In this document: positions 50,108 through 60,298 of the stretch, in pieces
How positions within the stretch are numbered: position 1 is the stretch's first letter
Layout of the letters: the number at the start of each line of letters is the position of its first letter
Source of the DNA: Gordonia westfalica
Lineage (GTDB): Bacteria; Actinomycetota; Actinomycetes; Mycobacteriales; Mycobacteriaceae
Assembly: GCF_900105725.1 (NCBI RefSeq)
Contig: NZ_FNLM01000034.1
Span: 2,852,001 to 2,916,000 of the forward strand
Length of the DNA stretch: 64,000 nt
Direction of reading: 5' to 3'
Position numbers and translations under genes: made by a program
Notes under the pieces: generated by a model
Database searches by the model: none
Told to the model about the DNA's origin: nothing
The model's input: only the letters and a program-made list of their open reading frames with translations

Positions 50108-50675
50108 GGCACCTCCAGTGGTGGGTGGGTTTCGCCCGCGCATCGTATCAACAGGCATTGACACGGTGTGACCTGGACCTCGTTCACGGCCCAGTCTTCC
50201 CGAATCCACGTCGCGGCGTCGGGACTTTCGACGGCCGCGCCGGGAACGATGCCTCCCGTCGGAGCTCCGCAGTTCTTGTCAGACCCCCGGGGTACAACTG
50301 AAGACACAGAAATCTGATGACGCAGCAGTAGTCAACGACGGTCCATCCAACCGCTTTCACGCCCCCACGAGAGGGGACTACTGCCGTCATGATCGACACC
50401 CTTTCGCTCGACGCGGTCCTCGACCGACTCGGCGAGATCACCCCACCCATCGCAGGATGTGCGCACGGTTGGAGTTCCCCGAGGTCTATTCGCACGATGT
50501 CCCATCACCAGTTCGCGATGCACCTCAACCGTTTCCGCATCCGCCGACAGAGTCGACCGCAGTTCTTGTCAGACCCCCAAGGTAGAACTGAACGCACCAA
50601 CATTGATGACAGAGCAGCAGCCAACGACGGACCTCACCAACCCCATCGACACTCCCATGAGGGAAAGCTGCCGTC
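50108..50675. other. 568-bp intergenic region with a duplicated 5' end of the DUF222 gene
   Basis: It holds the fadD upstream region and two diverged copies of one segment (50267-50447 and 50557-50735). Each copy runs from CCGCAGTTCTTGTCAGACCC through a putative promoter region to the first 18 or so codons of the DUF222/HNH gene. No other gene is visible. Confidence 0.75.
50389..50530 (+). pseudogene. Truncated duplicate of the DUF222/HNH gene 5' end
   Basis: ATG 50389 encodes MIDTLSLDAVLDRLGEITPP, almost identical to MIDTHSLDAVLDRLGEITPP of the full gene at 50676, then changes to unrelated sequence. Only the first ~20 codons match. It is the relic of a tandem duplication or of an inactivated neighbour. 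Confidence 0.8.
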
Positions 50676-51923
50676 ATGATCGACACCCATTCGCTCGACG
50701 CCGTCCTCGACCGACTCGGCGAGATCACCCCGCCCTCCGATGACCCCACCGGCCGTTCGACCTTCCAACGGTTGGAGTTCCTGCGTCTGGTCCGCAACAC
50801 CGTCGACCACCAGATCGTCTCTCACACAGCCGCACTCGACGGCCTACGCGTCGCAGAGAAGGCCGGCTCGACCACCAAGAAGCTACTGATCGAGATGGGA
50901 TTCGCACCCACGGTGTCGACGCGCACCACCCGCATCGCCAACGCGATGGGCACCTTGAGCAAGGTCGAGGCTTACGCCGCCGACGGCCGGCTCTCCGGCG
51001 AGATCGTCGACGCCATCGTCCGTGGCATTACTGTGATCGAGAAGCGCTCACCCACACAGCTTTCCGACGACGAGCGAGCCGTCTATGAGACCGAACTCCT
51101 CACCCAAGCACTATCCGGTGCCACACCCACCGAAATACAGAAACATGCGCAGACGATCGGCAACACCATCGCCGACGATCAGGGTGGCATCCCCGCGTGC
51201 GACGACCGATCCCTCGACACCCTGTCCCACCACCTGACTGATGACAGTCGCGTCGACATCCACGCCAACGTCACCCAGACCGTCGGCGAGAAGTTCATCG
51301 CCATGATCGACGAACGCTCCCTGCCGCGTCCCGAACCCGACGGCACACTTGACCGACGCTCCGCCGACCAACGACGCGCCGACGCCCTCGAGACCCTGCT
51401 GGACCAGGCCGCCGTCGGTGCGGCGATGGACACCATCGGCACACCGCGAACCCAAACCCTGCTCACCATCCCCGCCGACGGCGGCAACCCCGCATCCCTG
51501 CCCTGGACCGGACCAACCACCCAAGCAACCGCGAAACGATTGTCCTGCGACGGAACCCTGACCGAGATCATCATCGACGGCGAAACCGTGCCACTGCAGA
51601 TGGGGCGTGAACGACGCTTGTTCCCGCCGCACCTGCGTAAGGCGATCATCATCCGCGACCAGAACTGCATCAAATGCGGTGCCCCACCATCACATACGCA
51701 GGTGCACCATATCGAGCACTGGACCGACGACGGTGAGACCGAACTCGACAACGGTTGCCTGCTCTGCCAACGCTGTCATACCCAGGTCCACCACAACGGG
51801 TGGGACATCATGATGGGCTTCGACCGCCATCCGTGGCTGATCCCGCCGGCCGACGTCGACCCCCGACGCCGCGCGCTACCCGCTTACAACCGCCGCACCA
51901 TGCGACTCGACGACGCCGCCTGA
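50676..51923 (+). CDS. DUF222/HNH endonuclease-like protein (13E12 family)
   Basis: A 415-aa protein with the N-terminal DUF222 domain. The C-terminal HNH motif runs from RDQNCIKCGAPPSHTQVHHI (residues ~326-345) through HWTDDGETELDNGCLLCQRC to HTQVHHNGW. The cysteines CxxC...CxxC form the zinc site of HNH folds. Such genes are multicopy in mycobacteria and relatives (13E12 repeats) and are sometimes hot spots for recombination. No partner is seen. The role in the cell is unproven. Confidence 0.9.
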   Translation: MIDTHSLDAVLDRLGEITPPSDDPTGRSTFQRLEFLRLVRNTVDHQIVSHTAALDGLRVAEKAGSTTKKLLIEMGFAPTVSTRTTRIANAMGTLSKVEAYAADGRLSGEIVDAIVRGITVIEKRSPTQLSDDERAVYETELLTQALSGATPTEIQKHAQTIGNTIADDQGGIPACDDRSLDTLSHHLTDDSRVDIHANVTQTVGEKFIAMIDERSLPRPEPDGTLDRRSADQRRADALETLLDQAAVGAAMDTIGTPRTQTLLTIPADGGNPASLPWTGPTTQATAKRLSCDGTLTEIIIDGETVPLQMGRERRLFPPHLRKAIIIRDQNCIKCGAPPSHTQVHHIEHWTDDGETELDNGCLLCQRCHTQVHHNGWDIMMGFDRHPWLIPPADVDPRRRALPAYNRRTMRLDDAA

Positions 51924-51946
51924 CAGAGAGAAGCTTTCGCGCAGCA

Positions 51947-51994
51947 GGGTTTCGATACGGCTCGTCGCAAGCTCCTCACCTACTCAACCAGCAG
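51947..51994. repeat. Possible dispersed element downstream of the DUF222 gene
   Basis: GGTTTCGATACGGCTCGTCGC followed by CTCCTCACCTACTCAACCAG resembles dispersed, imperfectly palindromic intergenic repeats remembered from actinobacterial genomes. A genome-wide count would decide. Confidence 0.3.
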
Positions 51995-52066
51995 TGGTAG
52001 CCGACATCAGCCGGGACCGCATCCGTTCTTTGACAACTCCACAGTGTGTAAGCGATTCCCCGCGCA

Positions 52067-52115
52067 CCCATTCCGTTCCCGCTCACCTTTGCAACGTGAG
52101 CGGGAACGGAATGGG
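52067..52115 (-). terminator. Perfect 20-bp-stem hairpin after the mshA-YbjN operon
   Basis: The segment 52067-52086 is exactly complementary to 52096-52115, with a 9-nt loop CTTTGCAAC. It lies 32 bp beyond the YbjN-gene stop on the minus strand. No T-run follows, but stems this long occur as terminators in high-GC actinobacteria. Confidence 0.7.
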
Positions 52116-52146
52116 TGAGCGAGACCGGCGCCGGCCGACGTTGCCC

Positions 52147-52755
52147 TCAGTCCTCGGACGGGCCCTCGTCGCTTGAGGTCTGGGCACCTTCGACAACGGA
52201 TTCGCCTGGGACATAACGCCCTTCGAGCGGCGCACCCGCCTCGGGGAGGGATTCCTTGTCGATGAGGTGCTCGAAGGCCAGGAGATTGCGCAGGGATTCG
52301 CCACGCGAGACGCGCCAAGCCCATTCGCGCTGGATCGAGGCGAGGAAGCCGAGTTCGAGCAGGGTGTTGAAGTCTCCGTCGGCGGCCTCGAGGACCTGCC
52401 CGAGGACGCGGTCGAGTTCGTCGGAGCCGAGCGCGTCGGCCGAGATCCGGCCGACCAGGTAGATGTCGCCGGTGTTGTCGATGGTGTACGCGACGCCGTA
52501 CAGCCGACGATTGCGCTTCAGCAGGTATTTGTAGACGCCGCTGTGGTTTTCGTCGGGCCGGCGGCACACGAAGGCCTCGACTCTGACCCCGTGCTCGCTG
52601 GCGGTGAGCAGCACCGTCGTCTTGAGTTTCTGCTCACCGGGGAGTTCGAGGATGACGTGGTCGACGTCGGCGCCGCCGCCGCTCTTCCGCGAGTAGGCGA
52701 TCTCGTTCTCGGTCAGTGTCTTCTCGAGCAGGTCGACGACCTCGGTGCGACTCAC
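52147..52755 (-). CDS. YbjN-domain protein (Rv0487-like)
   Basis: A 202-aa cytoplasmic protein with the YbjN fold, resembling type III secretion chaperones (residues ~1-160; FNTLLELGFLASIQREWAWRVSRGE near the end of the domain). The C-terminal tail is acidic and disordered. It is 40 bp downstream of mshA, as Rv0487 follows Rv0486, and was separated from gpm1 by the island. Function unknown. Confidence 0.85.
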   Translation of the reverse strand: MSRTEVVDLLEKTLTENEIAYSRKSGGGADVDHVILELPGEQKLKTTVLLTASEHGVRVEAFVCRRPDENHSGVYKYLLKRNRRLYGVAYTIDNTGDIYLVGRISADALGSDELDRVLGQVLEAADGDFNTLLELGFLASIQREWAWRVSRGESLRNLLAFEHLIDKESLPEAGAPLEGRYVPGESVVEGAQTSSDEGPSED

Positions 52756-52795
52756 GACATCCTCTCGGCTGGGGAACAGGGTTCGGCGAGACCGT

Positions 52796-54136
52796 TCAGA
52801 CGGTCACCCGGTTACGCCGCCGACGCCAGCGTCGGCGTACTCGTGCGGGACCGCCCGGAGACTGGGACGCGCCCGTCTGCGCGGCGAACGACTGCATCGC
52901 GCGCCCATAACTCTCGATCAGCTGGTCCACGGTGTGCTCCCAGGAGAACTTCTCGGCGTGGCGGCGTGCGTTGCGGCCGAGTTCTGCGAACCGATCGGGT
53001 TGCGCAAGAAGCTTTTCCAGCGCATTGGTCCAGTCGCCGACCGCGTGACCGTTGACCAGCACACCCGTCCGCCCGTCGTCGACGGCCACACCGAGGCCGC
53101 CTACGTTGGCGGCGATCACCGGCGTCCCGCACGCCTGCGCCTCGATGGCCACCAGCCCGAAGCTCTCCGAATGACTCGGCACGGCGACCACATCCGACGC
53201 ACGGTACACCTGGACCAGGCGGTCCGACGGCTGCGGCGGCAGGAAGGTCACGGAATCGGAGATCCCCAGCTCGGCGACCTGATCCATCAAGGCGGTCGGC
53301 CGTTGCAGCCCCGAGCCCGACGGCCCGCCGACGATCAGGAGTCGCAGCCTGCGTCCGGACCCGACGGCGTCGGAGATCAGCGGCGCAATCGCCGAGACCA
53401 GGAGGTCGGGCGCCTTGAGCGGCTGGATTCGGCCCACGAACGTCACGATCGTCTCATCAGGATCGAGACCGAGAATCGACCGTGCCTGGGCCGACGACCC
53501 GGGCGTGTAGCACTCCAGGTCGGCGCCCGGGGTCACCACGTCGATGCGGTCGGCGTCGGCGTCGTACATCGAGAGCAGTTCTGCCGCTTCGGTTCCGGTG
53601 TTCGCGACGAGGCGGTCGGCTTCACCCACCACCTGCTGCTCGCCGATGACGCGCAACTGCGGTTCGGCGGTGTCGCCTTCGGCAAGTGCCGCGTTCTTCA
53701 CCGCGGCGAGCGTGTGGGCGGTGTGCACGAGTGGCACGCCCCACCGGTCGCGCGCCAACCAGCCGACCTGCCCCGACAGCCAGTAGTGCGAGTGGATCAC
53801 GTCATAGTGCCCCGGGGCCTGCGCCGCCTCGGCGCGCAACACTCCCGCGGTGAAAGCGCACAGCTGGGCGGGGAGGTCGCGTTTGTCCAGACCCTCGAAC
53901 GGCCCGGCGACCACGTTGCGGACGGTCACACCCGGCGCTGCCGCGACGGAGGGTGCGTCGGCCGACGACGTCGCCCGGGTGAAGATCTCGACCTCGATGC
54001 CGCGCCGCGCCAGCCGGATCGCCGTCTGCCAGACGTAGACGTTCATCCCGCCCGCGTCGCCGGTGCCCGGCTGCGCCAACGGCGAGGTGTGCACGGAGAT
54101 CAGCGCAACACGCCGCGGCAACGGGCTGGAGGTCAT
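52796..54136 (-). CDS. mshA: MshA, D-inositol-3-phosphate glycosyltransferase (mycothiol synthesis)
   Basis: The first step of mycothiol synthesis, transfer of GlcNAc from UDP-GlcNAc to inositol-3-phosphate. The 446-aa GT4 protein starts [20 protein letters not shown], then [44 protein letters not shown] and [20 protein letters not shown], all standard for MshA. ATG 54136 is supported by alignment of the start with the family. The C-terminus has an Arg-rich tail. Confidence 0.95.
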   Translation of the reverse strand: MTSSPLPRRVALISVHTSPLAQPGTGDAGGMNVYVWQTAIRLARRGIEVEIFTRATSSADAPSVAAAPGVTVRNVVAGPFEGLDKRDLPAQLCAFTAGVLRAEAAQAPGHYDVIHSHYWLSGQVGWLARDRWGVPLVHTAHTLAAVKNAALAEGDTAEPQLRVIGEQQVVGEADRLVANTGTEAAELLSMYDADADRIDVVTPGADLECYTPGSSAQARSILGLDPDETIVTFVGRIQPLKAPDLLVSAIAPLISDAVGSGRRLRLLIVGGPSGSGLQRPTALMDQVAELGISDSVTFLPPQPSDRLVQVYRASDVVAVPSHSESFGLVAIEAQACGTPVIAANVGGLGVAVDDGRTGVLVNGHAVGDWTNALEKLLAQPDRFAELGRNARRHAEKFSWEHTVDQLIESYGRAMQSFAAQTGASQSPGGPARVRRRWRRRRNRVTV

Positions 54137-54252
54137 GGTCTCCACCTTAGAGAAATGGCGTAGGCGACGACGCGCGCCCTCCGCTTCCACCCCGCTCACC
54201 GGAGTGGGTCCCGCGGCTTCGCGTCCGGCCCGGCGATCCCCTACACTGTTTT

Positions 54253-54270
54253 CGGTAACGATTGTCATTT
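54253..54270. promoter_or_regulatory. Possible Zur box ahead of the zinc importer
   Basis: On the minus strand this reads AAATGACAATCGTTACCG. The TGACAATC half agrees with the TGAAAATC half-site of actinobacterial Zur operators; the other half is poor. It lies 15-32 bp ahead of the znuA-like start, where zinc-loaded Zur would repress. Confidence 0.4.
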
Positions 54271-54284
54271 GCGTAAAGGGTGTC

Positions 54285-55238
54285 ATGAGGAAAACGCTTC
54301 TTGCCGCGGCCGGAGCCCTGTCCGCGGCCGCACTGGTGCTGGCCGGCTGCTCGAGCAACTCCGGCGACGGCGACGGCACCCCGACCGTGGTGACGTCGAC
54401 CAACGTCTGGGGCTCGGTCGCCGCCGCGGTCGCCGGCGACAAGGCGACCGTCACCGCCCTCTACACCAACGCCGACGGCGATCCCCACGAGTTCGAACCG
54501 TCCGCCGCCGACACCGCGACCATCGCCGACGCCGACATCCTCGTGATGAACGGCGGCCACTACGACGCCTACATGGAGCAGGCCGCGAAGTCCTCGGGCG
54601 CCACCGTCGTCGACGCCTTCGCCCTCGCCGGCAGCGATGACCACGACGCGGACGACCACGGCGATCACGCGGACCACGACGGCGCGGGTCACAACCACGG
54701 AACCGAGAACGAGCACGTCTTCTACGACCTGCCCGTGGTCGCGGAGGTCGCCGACAAGGTCGCCGATGCTCTGGCCGAGCAGGACCCCGAGAACGCCGAG
54801 GCCTACCGCGCGAACGCCGCGACTTTCACCACCGGCATCGACGGCCTGCGATCCGAACTCGCCGGTATCCGGAAGGCGCACGACGGCACGAAGGTCGCCC
54901 AGACCGAGCCCCTCGCGGGTTACCTGCTCACCGAGGCCGGCCTCATCGACGCCGCTCCCGCCGGGTTCACCCAGGCCGTCGAAGAGGGCCAGTCACCGTC
55001 GGCCGCAGACCGCGCGGCGATGCAGGATCTCCTCGCCTCCCGCGGCGTCGCCGTCCTGATCTACAACGTGCAGGCCATCGACCCGGTGACCGGGGCGATG
55101 CTCGACGTCGCGAAGTCCTCGAGGGTGCCCGTCGTCGAGTTCACCGAGACCCTGCCGAACGGCGTCACCGACTACCTGGTCTGGCAGCGCGGACAGATCG
55201 ACGCGCTCGCCGCCGCCCTCGACTCCGAGAAGAAGTGA
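54285..55238 (+). CDS. ZnuA-like zinc/metal-binding lipoprotein of an ABC importer
   Basis: A 317-aa substrate-binding protein of cluster A-I. The signal peptide [21 protein letters not shown] ends in a lipobox LAGC, so it should be a surface lipoprotein. Metal ligands fit [12 protein letters not shown] (His) and the acidic C-terminal region, and a His/Asp-rich loop, [16 protein letters not shown] and following, near residues 114-140 is typical of zinc-specific binders. ATG 54285 has AAAGGG upstream. It overlaps the ATPase gene by 4 bp. Confidence 0.92.
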   Translation: MRKTLLAAAGALSAAALVLAGCSSNSGDGDGTPTVVTSTNVWGSVAAAVAGDKATVTALYTNADGDPHEFEPSAADTATIADADILVMNGGHYDAYMEQAAKSSGATVVDAFALAGSDDHDADDHGDHADHDGAGHNHGTENEHVFYDLPVVAEVADKVADALAEQDPENAEAYRANAATFTTGIDGLRSELAGIRKAHDGTKVAQTEPLAGYLLTEAGLIDAAPAGFTQAVEEGQSPSAADRAAMQDLLASRGVAVLIYNVQAIDPVTGAMLDVAKSSRVPVVEFTETLPNGVTDYLVWQRGQIDALAAALDSEKK

Positions 55239-56044
55239 CCGCGATGGCGTCGGGATCCGCCCCCGTGGTCACCTTCTCAGGCGCACGGCTCGGCTTCGGC
55301 GACCGCGTACTCTGGGACGACCTCGACCTGACGATCGAGCCCGGCGAGTTCGTCGCCGTCCTCGGCCCCAACGGGTCCGGGAAGACATCCTTCCTCCGTG
55401 TCCTGCTGCGTCAGTACCCCCTCGACCGCGGCACCGTCGAGACCACCGACGCCATCGGCTACATCCCGCAGCAGCACGCCGACGAGGCCGACCCGATGGC
55501 CCTCCGGGGCCGGGACCTGGTCGGGTTCGGCGTCGACGGCGGCCGGTGGGGACTCGGCCTGCGCGGCCGGTCGCGGCGTCGCGAACTCGTCGACCAGGCG
55601 CTCGCCGCAGTGGATTCCCTCCCCTACGCCGACGCCCCGCTCGGGGTCCTCAGCGGCGGCGAACAGCAGCGGCTGCGTGTGGCCCAGGCGGTCGTGAGCG
55701 ACCCCGAACTCCTGCTGTGCGACGAACCGCTGGCGAGCCTCGATCCCACCAATCAGCAGGTTGTCGTCGACCTCATCGACCAGCGCCGGCGACGCGCCGG
55801 GACCGCGGTCGTGTTCGTCACCCACGAGATCAACCCGATCCTCCCCTACGTCGACCGCGTGCTCTATCTGGTCGGCGGGCGATTCCGCATCGGCACACCC
55901 GACGAGGTGATGACCACCGAGACGCTCAGCGAGCTGTATGGCAGCGACGTCGAGGTCCTCCGGGTCAACGGCCGTCTCATCGTGATCGGCGGTGAGGACG
56001 CACACCACTGCGTCGACGCAGAGGCGGGGAGTCAGTCCGCATGA
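55235..56044 (+). CDS. ZnuC-like ABC transporter ATP-binding protein
   Basis: A 269-aa ABC ATPase: Walker A GPNGSGKTS (about 45-53), signature LSGGEQQRLRVAQA, Walker B LLLCDEPLASLD and H-loop FVTHEI. The GTG at 55235 overlaps the lipoprotein stop by 4 bp, and the permease start overlaps its stop, so znuA-C-B form an operon. It powers uptake of zinc or a similar metal. Confidence 0.92.
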   Translation: MTAMASGSAPVVTFSGARLGFGDRVLWDDLDLTIEPGEFVAVLGPNGSGKTSFLRVLLRQYPLDRGTVETTDAIGYIPQQHADEADPMALRGRDLVGFGVDGGRWGLGLRGRSRRRELVDQALAAVDSLPYADAPLGVLSGGEQQRLRVAQAVVSDPELLLCDEPLASLDPTNQQVVVDLIDQRRRRAGTAVVFVTHEINPILPYVDRVLYLVGGRFRIGTPDEVMTTETLSELYGSDVEVLRVNGRLIVIGGEDAHHCVDAEAGSQSA

Positions 56045-56910
56045 GCGTGACTCCGCTGGCCGCCGAACGTCAGTTCAGCGACCTCTGGGACTTCTCGACG
56101 ACCATCGACCTGCTGGGCTACGACTTCATGCAGCAGGCGCTGCTGGCGATGGTGCTGCTGGGCCTGGTCGGCGGCCTGTTGGGCCCGCTGATCGTCGCGC
56201 GCCAGATGTCGTTCGCGGTCCACGGCTGCAGCGAGCTGTCGGTGACGGGCGCGGCCGCCGCCCTGCTCGCGGGGTTCAGCGTCAATCTCGGCGGCGTGAT
56301 CGGCGCGGTCCTCGCCGCGGCGGTCTTCGGCATCCTCGGCAACAAGGCCCGCGAACGCGATTCGGTGATCGGTGTCGTGATGGCCTTCGGCCTGGGGATC
56401 GGTGTCCTGTTCCTCGCCCTCTACGGCCGGATCGGCACCGGCTTCGCGCTGCTGACCGGGCAGGTCGTCAGCGTCGGACTCGACGGCCTGGTCGCGATCG
56501 CGATCACGGCGGCGATCGTCGTCGCGGTCCTGGCGGTGATCTACCGGCCGCTGCTGTTCGCGTCGACCGATCCGCGGGTGGCGCAGGCGCACGGCGTGCC
56601 GGTGCGCACGCTGTCGGTGGTCTTCGCCGTCATCATGGGCCTCGCCTGTGCTCAGGGAGTGCAGATCATCGGCGCCCTGCTGGTGATGTCCCTGCTGATC
56701 ACCCCGGGTGCGGCTGCCGCGCGGGTGACCGCCAACCCGATGCGGGCGCTGGTGTTGTCTGTCGTGTTCGCCGAGATCGCCGCGGTCGGCGGGTTGCTGA
56801 TGTCGCTCGCGCCGAAGCTCCCGGTCTCGGTGTTCGTCACGATCATCTCGTTCGTGATCTACGTCGTCTGCCGGATCATCGGCTCACGTCGCGTGCACGT
56901 CACGCGGTAG
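56041..56910 (+). CDS. ZnuB-like metal ABC transporter permease
   Basis: A 289-aa permease of the ABC-3 family with about 8-9 hydrophobic segments, e.g. QQALLAMVLLGLVGGLLGPL, AAALLAGFSVNLGGVIGAVL and GALLVMSLLITPGAAAARVT. The LLITPGAAA and HGVPVRTL segments are family features. It is the last gene of the zinc operon and converges with a lipoprotein gene. Confidence 0.92.
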   Translation: MSVTPLAAERQFSDLWDFSTTIDLLGYDFMQQALLAMVLLGLVGGLLGPLIVARQMSFAVHGCSELSVTGAAAALLAGFSVNLGGVIGAVLAAAVFGILGNKARERDSVIGVVMAFGLGIGVLFLALYGRIGTGFALLTGQVVSVGLDGLVAIAITAAIVVAVLAVIYRPLLFASTDPRVAQAHGVPVRTLSVVFAVIMGLACAQGVQIIGALLVMSLLITPGAAAARVTANPMRALVLSVVFAEIAAVGGLLMSLAPKLPVSVFVTIISFVIYVVCRIIGSRRVHVTR

Positions 56911-56916
56911 CGGCCG

Positions 56917-57453
56917 CTAGTACTCCTCGGCGAAGCCCGGATTGCAGCGGGCGCCGATCATGTCCTCCTCGGCGACGACGGGCCGTCCGGGTTCCAGGTT
57001 CCAGCTCGGCTTCTCGGGCTCGATGATCCGCGCGAATCGCCAGTGGCAGTCGAACTGTGCCTGCATACCGGGGGTGTCGGCGGACGGGTCGAGTGCGACG
57101 ACCTCGGCCCACGCGGCGGCCATGCCGGTCGGGTCCTGCGTGTACCGGCCCGACGTGGTCGGGAAGACCGAGAGGCTTGGCCCCACCTCCGTCTCCGTCC
57201 ACTCGACGCGTTCGATGAAGGGCGGCCGATAGATCACCGTCGGCGTGGTCGGCAAGACCGAGGAACCCCTGCTCGCGCTCGTCGGCGCAGAATCCGCGAT
57301 CACCTCGGTCGTCGACGGGCCGGCGACGGTGGACGAAACGGTGCCGTGGGGTTCCGAGCCGCAGGCCACCAGGAACAGCGAGGTCACAACGCACCCGGCG
57401 CCCGCCGCGGCGAATATTCGCGCCGTTCTTCCCCCGACCGGACTCGTCCTCAT
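56917..57453 (-). CDS. DUF2599-domain lipoprotein
   Basis: A 178-aa exported protein, MRTSPVGGRTARIFAAAGAG then VVTSLFLVACGS, a lipobox ending in Cys. The later segment FIERVEWTETEVGPSLSVFP to TSGR resembles DUF2599. Function unknown. ATG 57453 lies 33 bp from the divergent glycosidase gene. Confidence 0.75.
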   Translation of the reverse strand: MRTSPVGGRTARIFAAAGAGCVVTSLFLVACGSEPHGTVSSTVAGPSTTEVIADSAPTSASRGSSVLPTTPTVIYRPPFIERVEWTETEVGPSLSVFPTTSGRYTQDPTGMAAAWAEVVALDPSADTPGMQAQFDCHWRFARIIEPEKPSWNLEPGRPVVAEEDMIGARCNPGFAEEY

Positions 57454-57486
57454 CCCGCCACCGTAGGCCACGGGTAACCTGCAGCT

Positions 57487-58644
57487 GTGATTCACCGGCG
57501 ATCGCCTGGGATGAGAATCCGGTCGTCGTCGCTCGCGCGGACGCTCGGTCTCGCCGTCGTGGTCGTCGCACTGCTGCTCGGCGTGAGCGCCTGCGGCCGC
57601 GGTCCCGAACCCGATGCCCAGTCGACCCAAACCCGCGTACGGGCCACTCCGGAGGGCCTGACGCTCGACGGGAAACCCTGGTGGCCGGTCGGTTTCAACG
57701 CCTACCAGCTGGGCACCGATTGGTCGGTGAACGCCGGTTGCGGCGCCGAGGTCGATCTGGACGCCTATTTCGGTGCGCTCCCGCCGCGCGCCCTGACACG
57801 GTTCGATCTCTACTCGTCCTTCGCCTTCGACAAACACACCGGACTGTTGAACTTCGGACCGCTGGACCGGGTCTTCGAAGCGGCCGCACGCCACGAGCAA
57901 CTGGTGCTGCCGGTGCTGGCGGGCGGCTCGGGGGACTGCGAGGACGGCCGGTTCAAGGAGCGGGACTTCTATGTGGACGGGTGGCTCTCGAAGACCGCTC
58001 TCTCGCAGACCTCCGGCGATCAACTGACCTATGCCGGTTGGATCGAGACCGCGGTGTCCCGCTGGCACGACGAACCGTCCGTCGTCGGATGGGAACTCGT
58101 CGGCGAACCCGAGCCCGGCATCTGCGGGAAGACCTGCGACTGGAGGCGTCGCGTGTGTCCCGCCGACGCCACTGCCGTGTTGCGCAAGTTCTTCGACCGG
58201 GCCGGAGCCCATCTGCGATCTTTCGACCACTCGCGCCCGATCTTCTCCGGACTCGTCGGCGGCGACCAGTGCGGGATCGCCCGGGACAGCTACCTCGAGG
58301 TCGGCGACTCCAGCGGGATCGACGTCCTCGACTTCCACGACTACAGCTCCGCGACCGACCCTGCTCCCGGGCCGCAGGGCAGCGACCTGCGCACTCGGGC
58401 GGACCAGTCCCGACGGCTCGGCAAACCGTTGGTGGTCAACGAGATCGGCATCAAGGCCGGATCATGCCTGTCGGTGGACACCCGCGCACGGCAGTTCGAC
58501 GCCGCGATATCCCGTCGGCGCGACGCCGGCGCCGCGGGCGCACTGCTCTGGTCATTCGTGCCCGACCCCCGCACCTCCGGGTGCACCTACGACATCGGCC
58601 CCCACGACCCGGCGTGGGATGTGGTGCGCGCGAGGGTCTCCTAA
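57487..58644 (+). CDS. Glycoside hydrolase (GH5/mannanase-like) lipoprotein
   Basis: A 385-aa secreted lipoprotein. The hydrophobic stretch TLGLAVVVVALLLGVSAC ends in a lipobox (GVSAC). The body is a GH-A clan TIM barrel with the putative acid Glu in SVVGWELVGEPE and the nucleophile Glu in PLVVNEIGI. The acid motif is not the usual NEP but ELVGEP, so substrate assignment (cellulose, mannan or the cluster's own polysaccharide) is uncertain. The GTG at 57487 or the ATG at 57511 (MRIRSSSLARTLG) may be the start; the latter gives a more typical signal. Confidence 0.8.
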   Translation: MIHRRSPGMRIRSSSLARTLGLAVVVVALLLGVSACGRGPEPDAQSTQTRVRATPEGLTLDGKPWWPVGFNAYQLGTDWSVNAGCGAEVDLDAYFGALPPRALTRFDLYSSFAFDKHTGLLNFGPLDRVFEAAARHEQLVLPVLAGGSGDCEDGRFKERDFYVDGWLSKTALSQTSGDQLTYAGWIETAVSRWHDEPSVVGWELVGEPEPGICGKTCDWRRRVCPADATAVLRKFFDRAGAHLRSFDHSRPIFSGLVGGDQCGIARDSYLEVGDSSGIDVLDFHDYSSATDPAPGPQGSDLRTRADQSRRLGKPLVVNEIGIKAGSCLSVDTRARQFDAAISRRRDAGAAGALLWSFVPDPRTSGCTYDIGPHDPAWDVVRARVS

Positions 58645-60298
58645 CCCGTGATCCGGTACATGCGCCAGTCGGGTAGATCGGCACCGTCGTTGGGGGCCTC
58701 GAGAACGAGTACACCGATCTGGGCGCCGTTCTCGTACATCGTCGGATAGCGCTGGTTGATGGCATCCGATGACCCGCGCCCCTCCGCCGGAACGGTGAGG
58801 AAGTACTGCACCCCGCCGCCGACGGGATCGTTCAGCAGCTGCGCGAAGTCCCGGTCCGACGGGATGACGAACTGCCGGGGCCGCTCGGACTGGGCGACCA
58901 CCGCGAAGCCGTAGACGGTGTCGCACAGGACCGCCCCGTCCGGCAGTGCGAGCGAGTCCAGATACTTCGCCAGCGCACGTTCGGTCGAGAAGGACCGCAC
59001 CACGCGCTGTTCGTCGAGGTACTTCTTCTCCACGGACTGCGGGCGCGGATCGACCACCGACCCCACCGCGAATTCCTGCGGTGCGTGCTTCGGTGACGTC
59101 ATCCCCTTCGCGGTCACCGGGATCGCGACAGCCATCACCACCACGGCGACTGTGCAGGCGATCGTGTACCCCCACCGCGACGCGTAGGGCCGCGCCGGCG
59201 CCAGGTCCGCGCGGGCGCCCGCGCGACGCATCGGGATCGGCCGACGCAACGGGACCGACATCAACGCCACGATGGCGGCGAGCAGTATCACCGTCATGTA
59301 GAACCGCAGGAAGCCGAAGGTCGAACCCCGCGCATAGCCGAAGATCTGAAAGGCCAGCACCGCCACGATCATGAGGCCGGGCAGCAGCGGCGAGAGCCGG
59401 CGCCGCCGTGCACGCACGCCGATCAGCCCGAGGACGAGGATCGGCAGCAGCGGCGCGAGGATCGCCATCTCGGTCATCGAGAACCAGATGGCATCGCTCG
59501 TCGTCGACGATCCGCTACCGCCCGACTGCTCGATGATCGCGGCGTTGCCGTATTCGGAGGTGAACTGGGCGAAGGCATTGCCGGTGATGAGCCATCCGGT
59601 GATCGCCCACGCGACGAAGGCGAGAGCGCTCGGGGCGACGACCAGGGTGACGTCGACGAGGCTGCGCGACAACCTCTTCCGCGCGTCGCGGCGGCGGTAG
59701 GTCACCCAGCCGACGACGAGCCCGGCCGCCAGCGCAGCCGCTCCCCGTCGTAGCGGGTGAGGTATGCCAGGGCCAGGGCGATTCCGGTGACCACGAGTTC
59801 GTGCACGTCGTCGGTGGTGATCCACCGGATCAGTCGCCGCGACGCCCAGGCCAGGAAGAACAGGTACGGCGCCTCGCTCATCCCGTTGGCGGCGTACAAC
59901 ACGACCATCGGGTTGGCCGCGTAACAGACCGTGAACAGGCCCGCGACAAAGGGATCCAACCCGCGATCGCGTGCGATACCCGACACCTGGACCACCGAGC
60001 CGGCCATGAACGCCGACGACATGATGACCGCCGAGAGGGCCTGCGTGGTCATCTCCGGCCACCACGGCGACAGCGCGACGAGGGGCAGTTGGACGATCGC
60101 GGTGAGCGGGGTGAAGACGAAGCCGATGGCCGACAGATGCGGGCTCCGACTGAACAGCACACTCTGCGCCGACTGCACCCTCGACAGGGCGTCGCCGAAG
60201 AACCACTGCACCTCCGTCGCCAGGTACACCCCGATGATCAGGTACGGCAGCCATGCGGCCAGGAAGATCAGCACCCCGACCTGCAGCCGGCGGCTCAT
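58641..60298 (-). CDS. Multi-pass membrane protein, glycosyltransferase-like (frameshifted)
   Basis: About 550 residues with 9-11 hydrophobic segments (LQVGVLIFLAAWLPYLIIGV, MVVLYAANGMSEAPYLFFLA, DVTLVVAPSALAFVAWAITG, RFYMTVILLAAIVALMS) and a C-terminal extracytoplasmic domain. The first part reads from ATG 60298 to LTRYDGE. The frame then changes at about 59745 (coding strand GGGGAGCGG, expected an extra G) to ALAAGLVVGWVTYRRR and on to the stop at 58641. The topology recalls GT-C polyprenyl-phosphate-sugar transferases; no catalytic residues can be assigned. The ATG overlaps the GT2 stop by 4 bp, and the stop overlaps the convergent glycosidase gene end by 4 bp. Confidence 0.75.
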
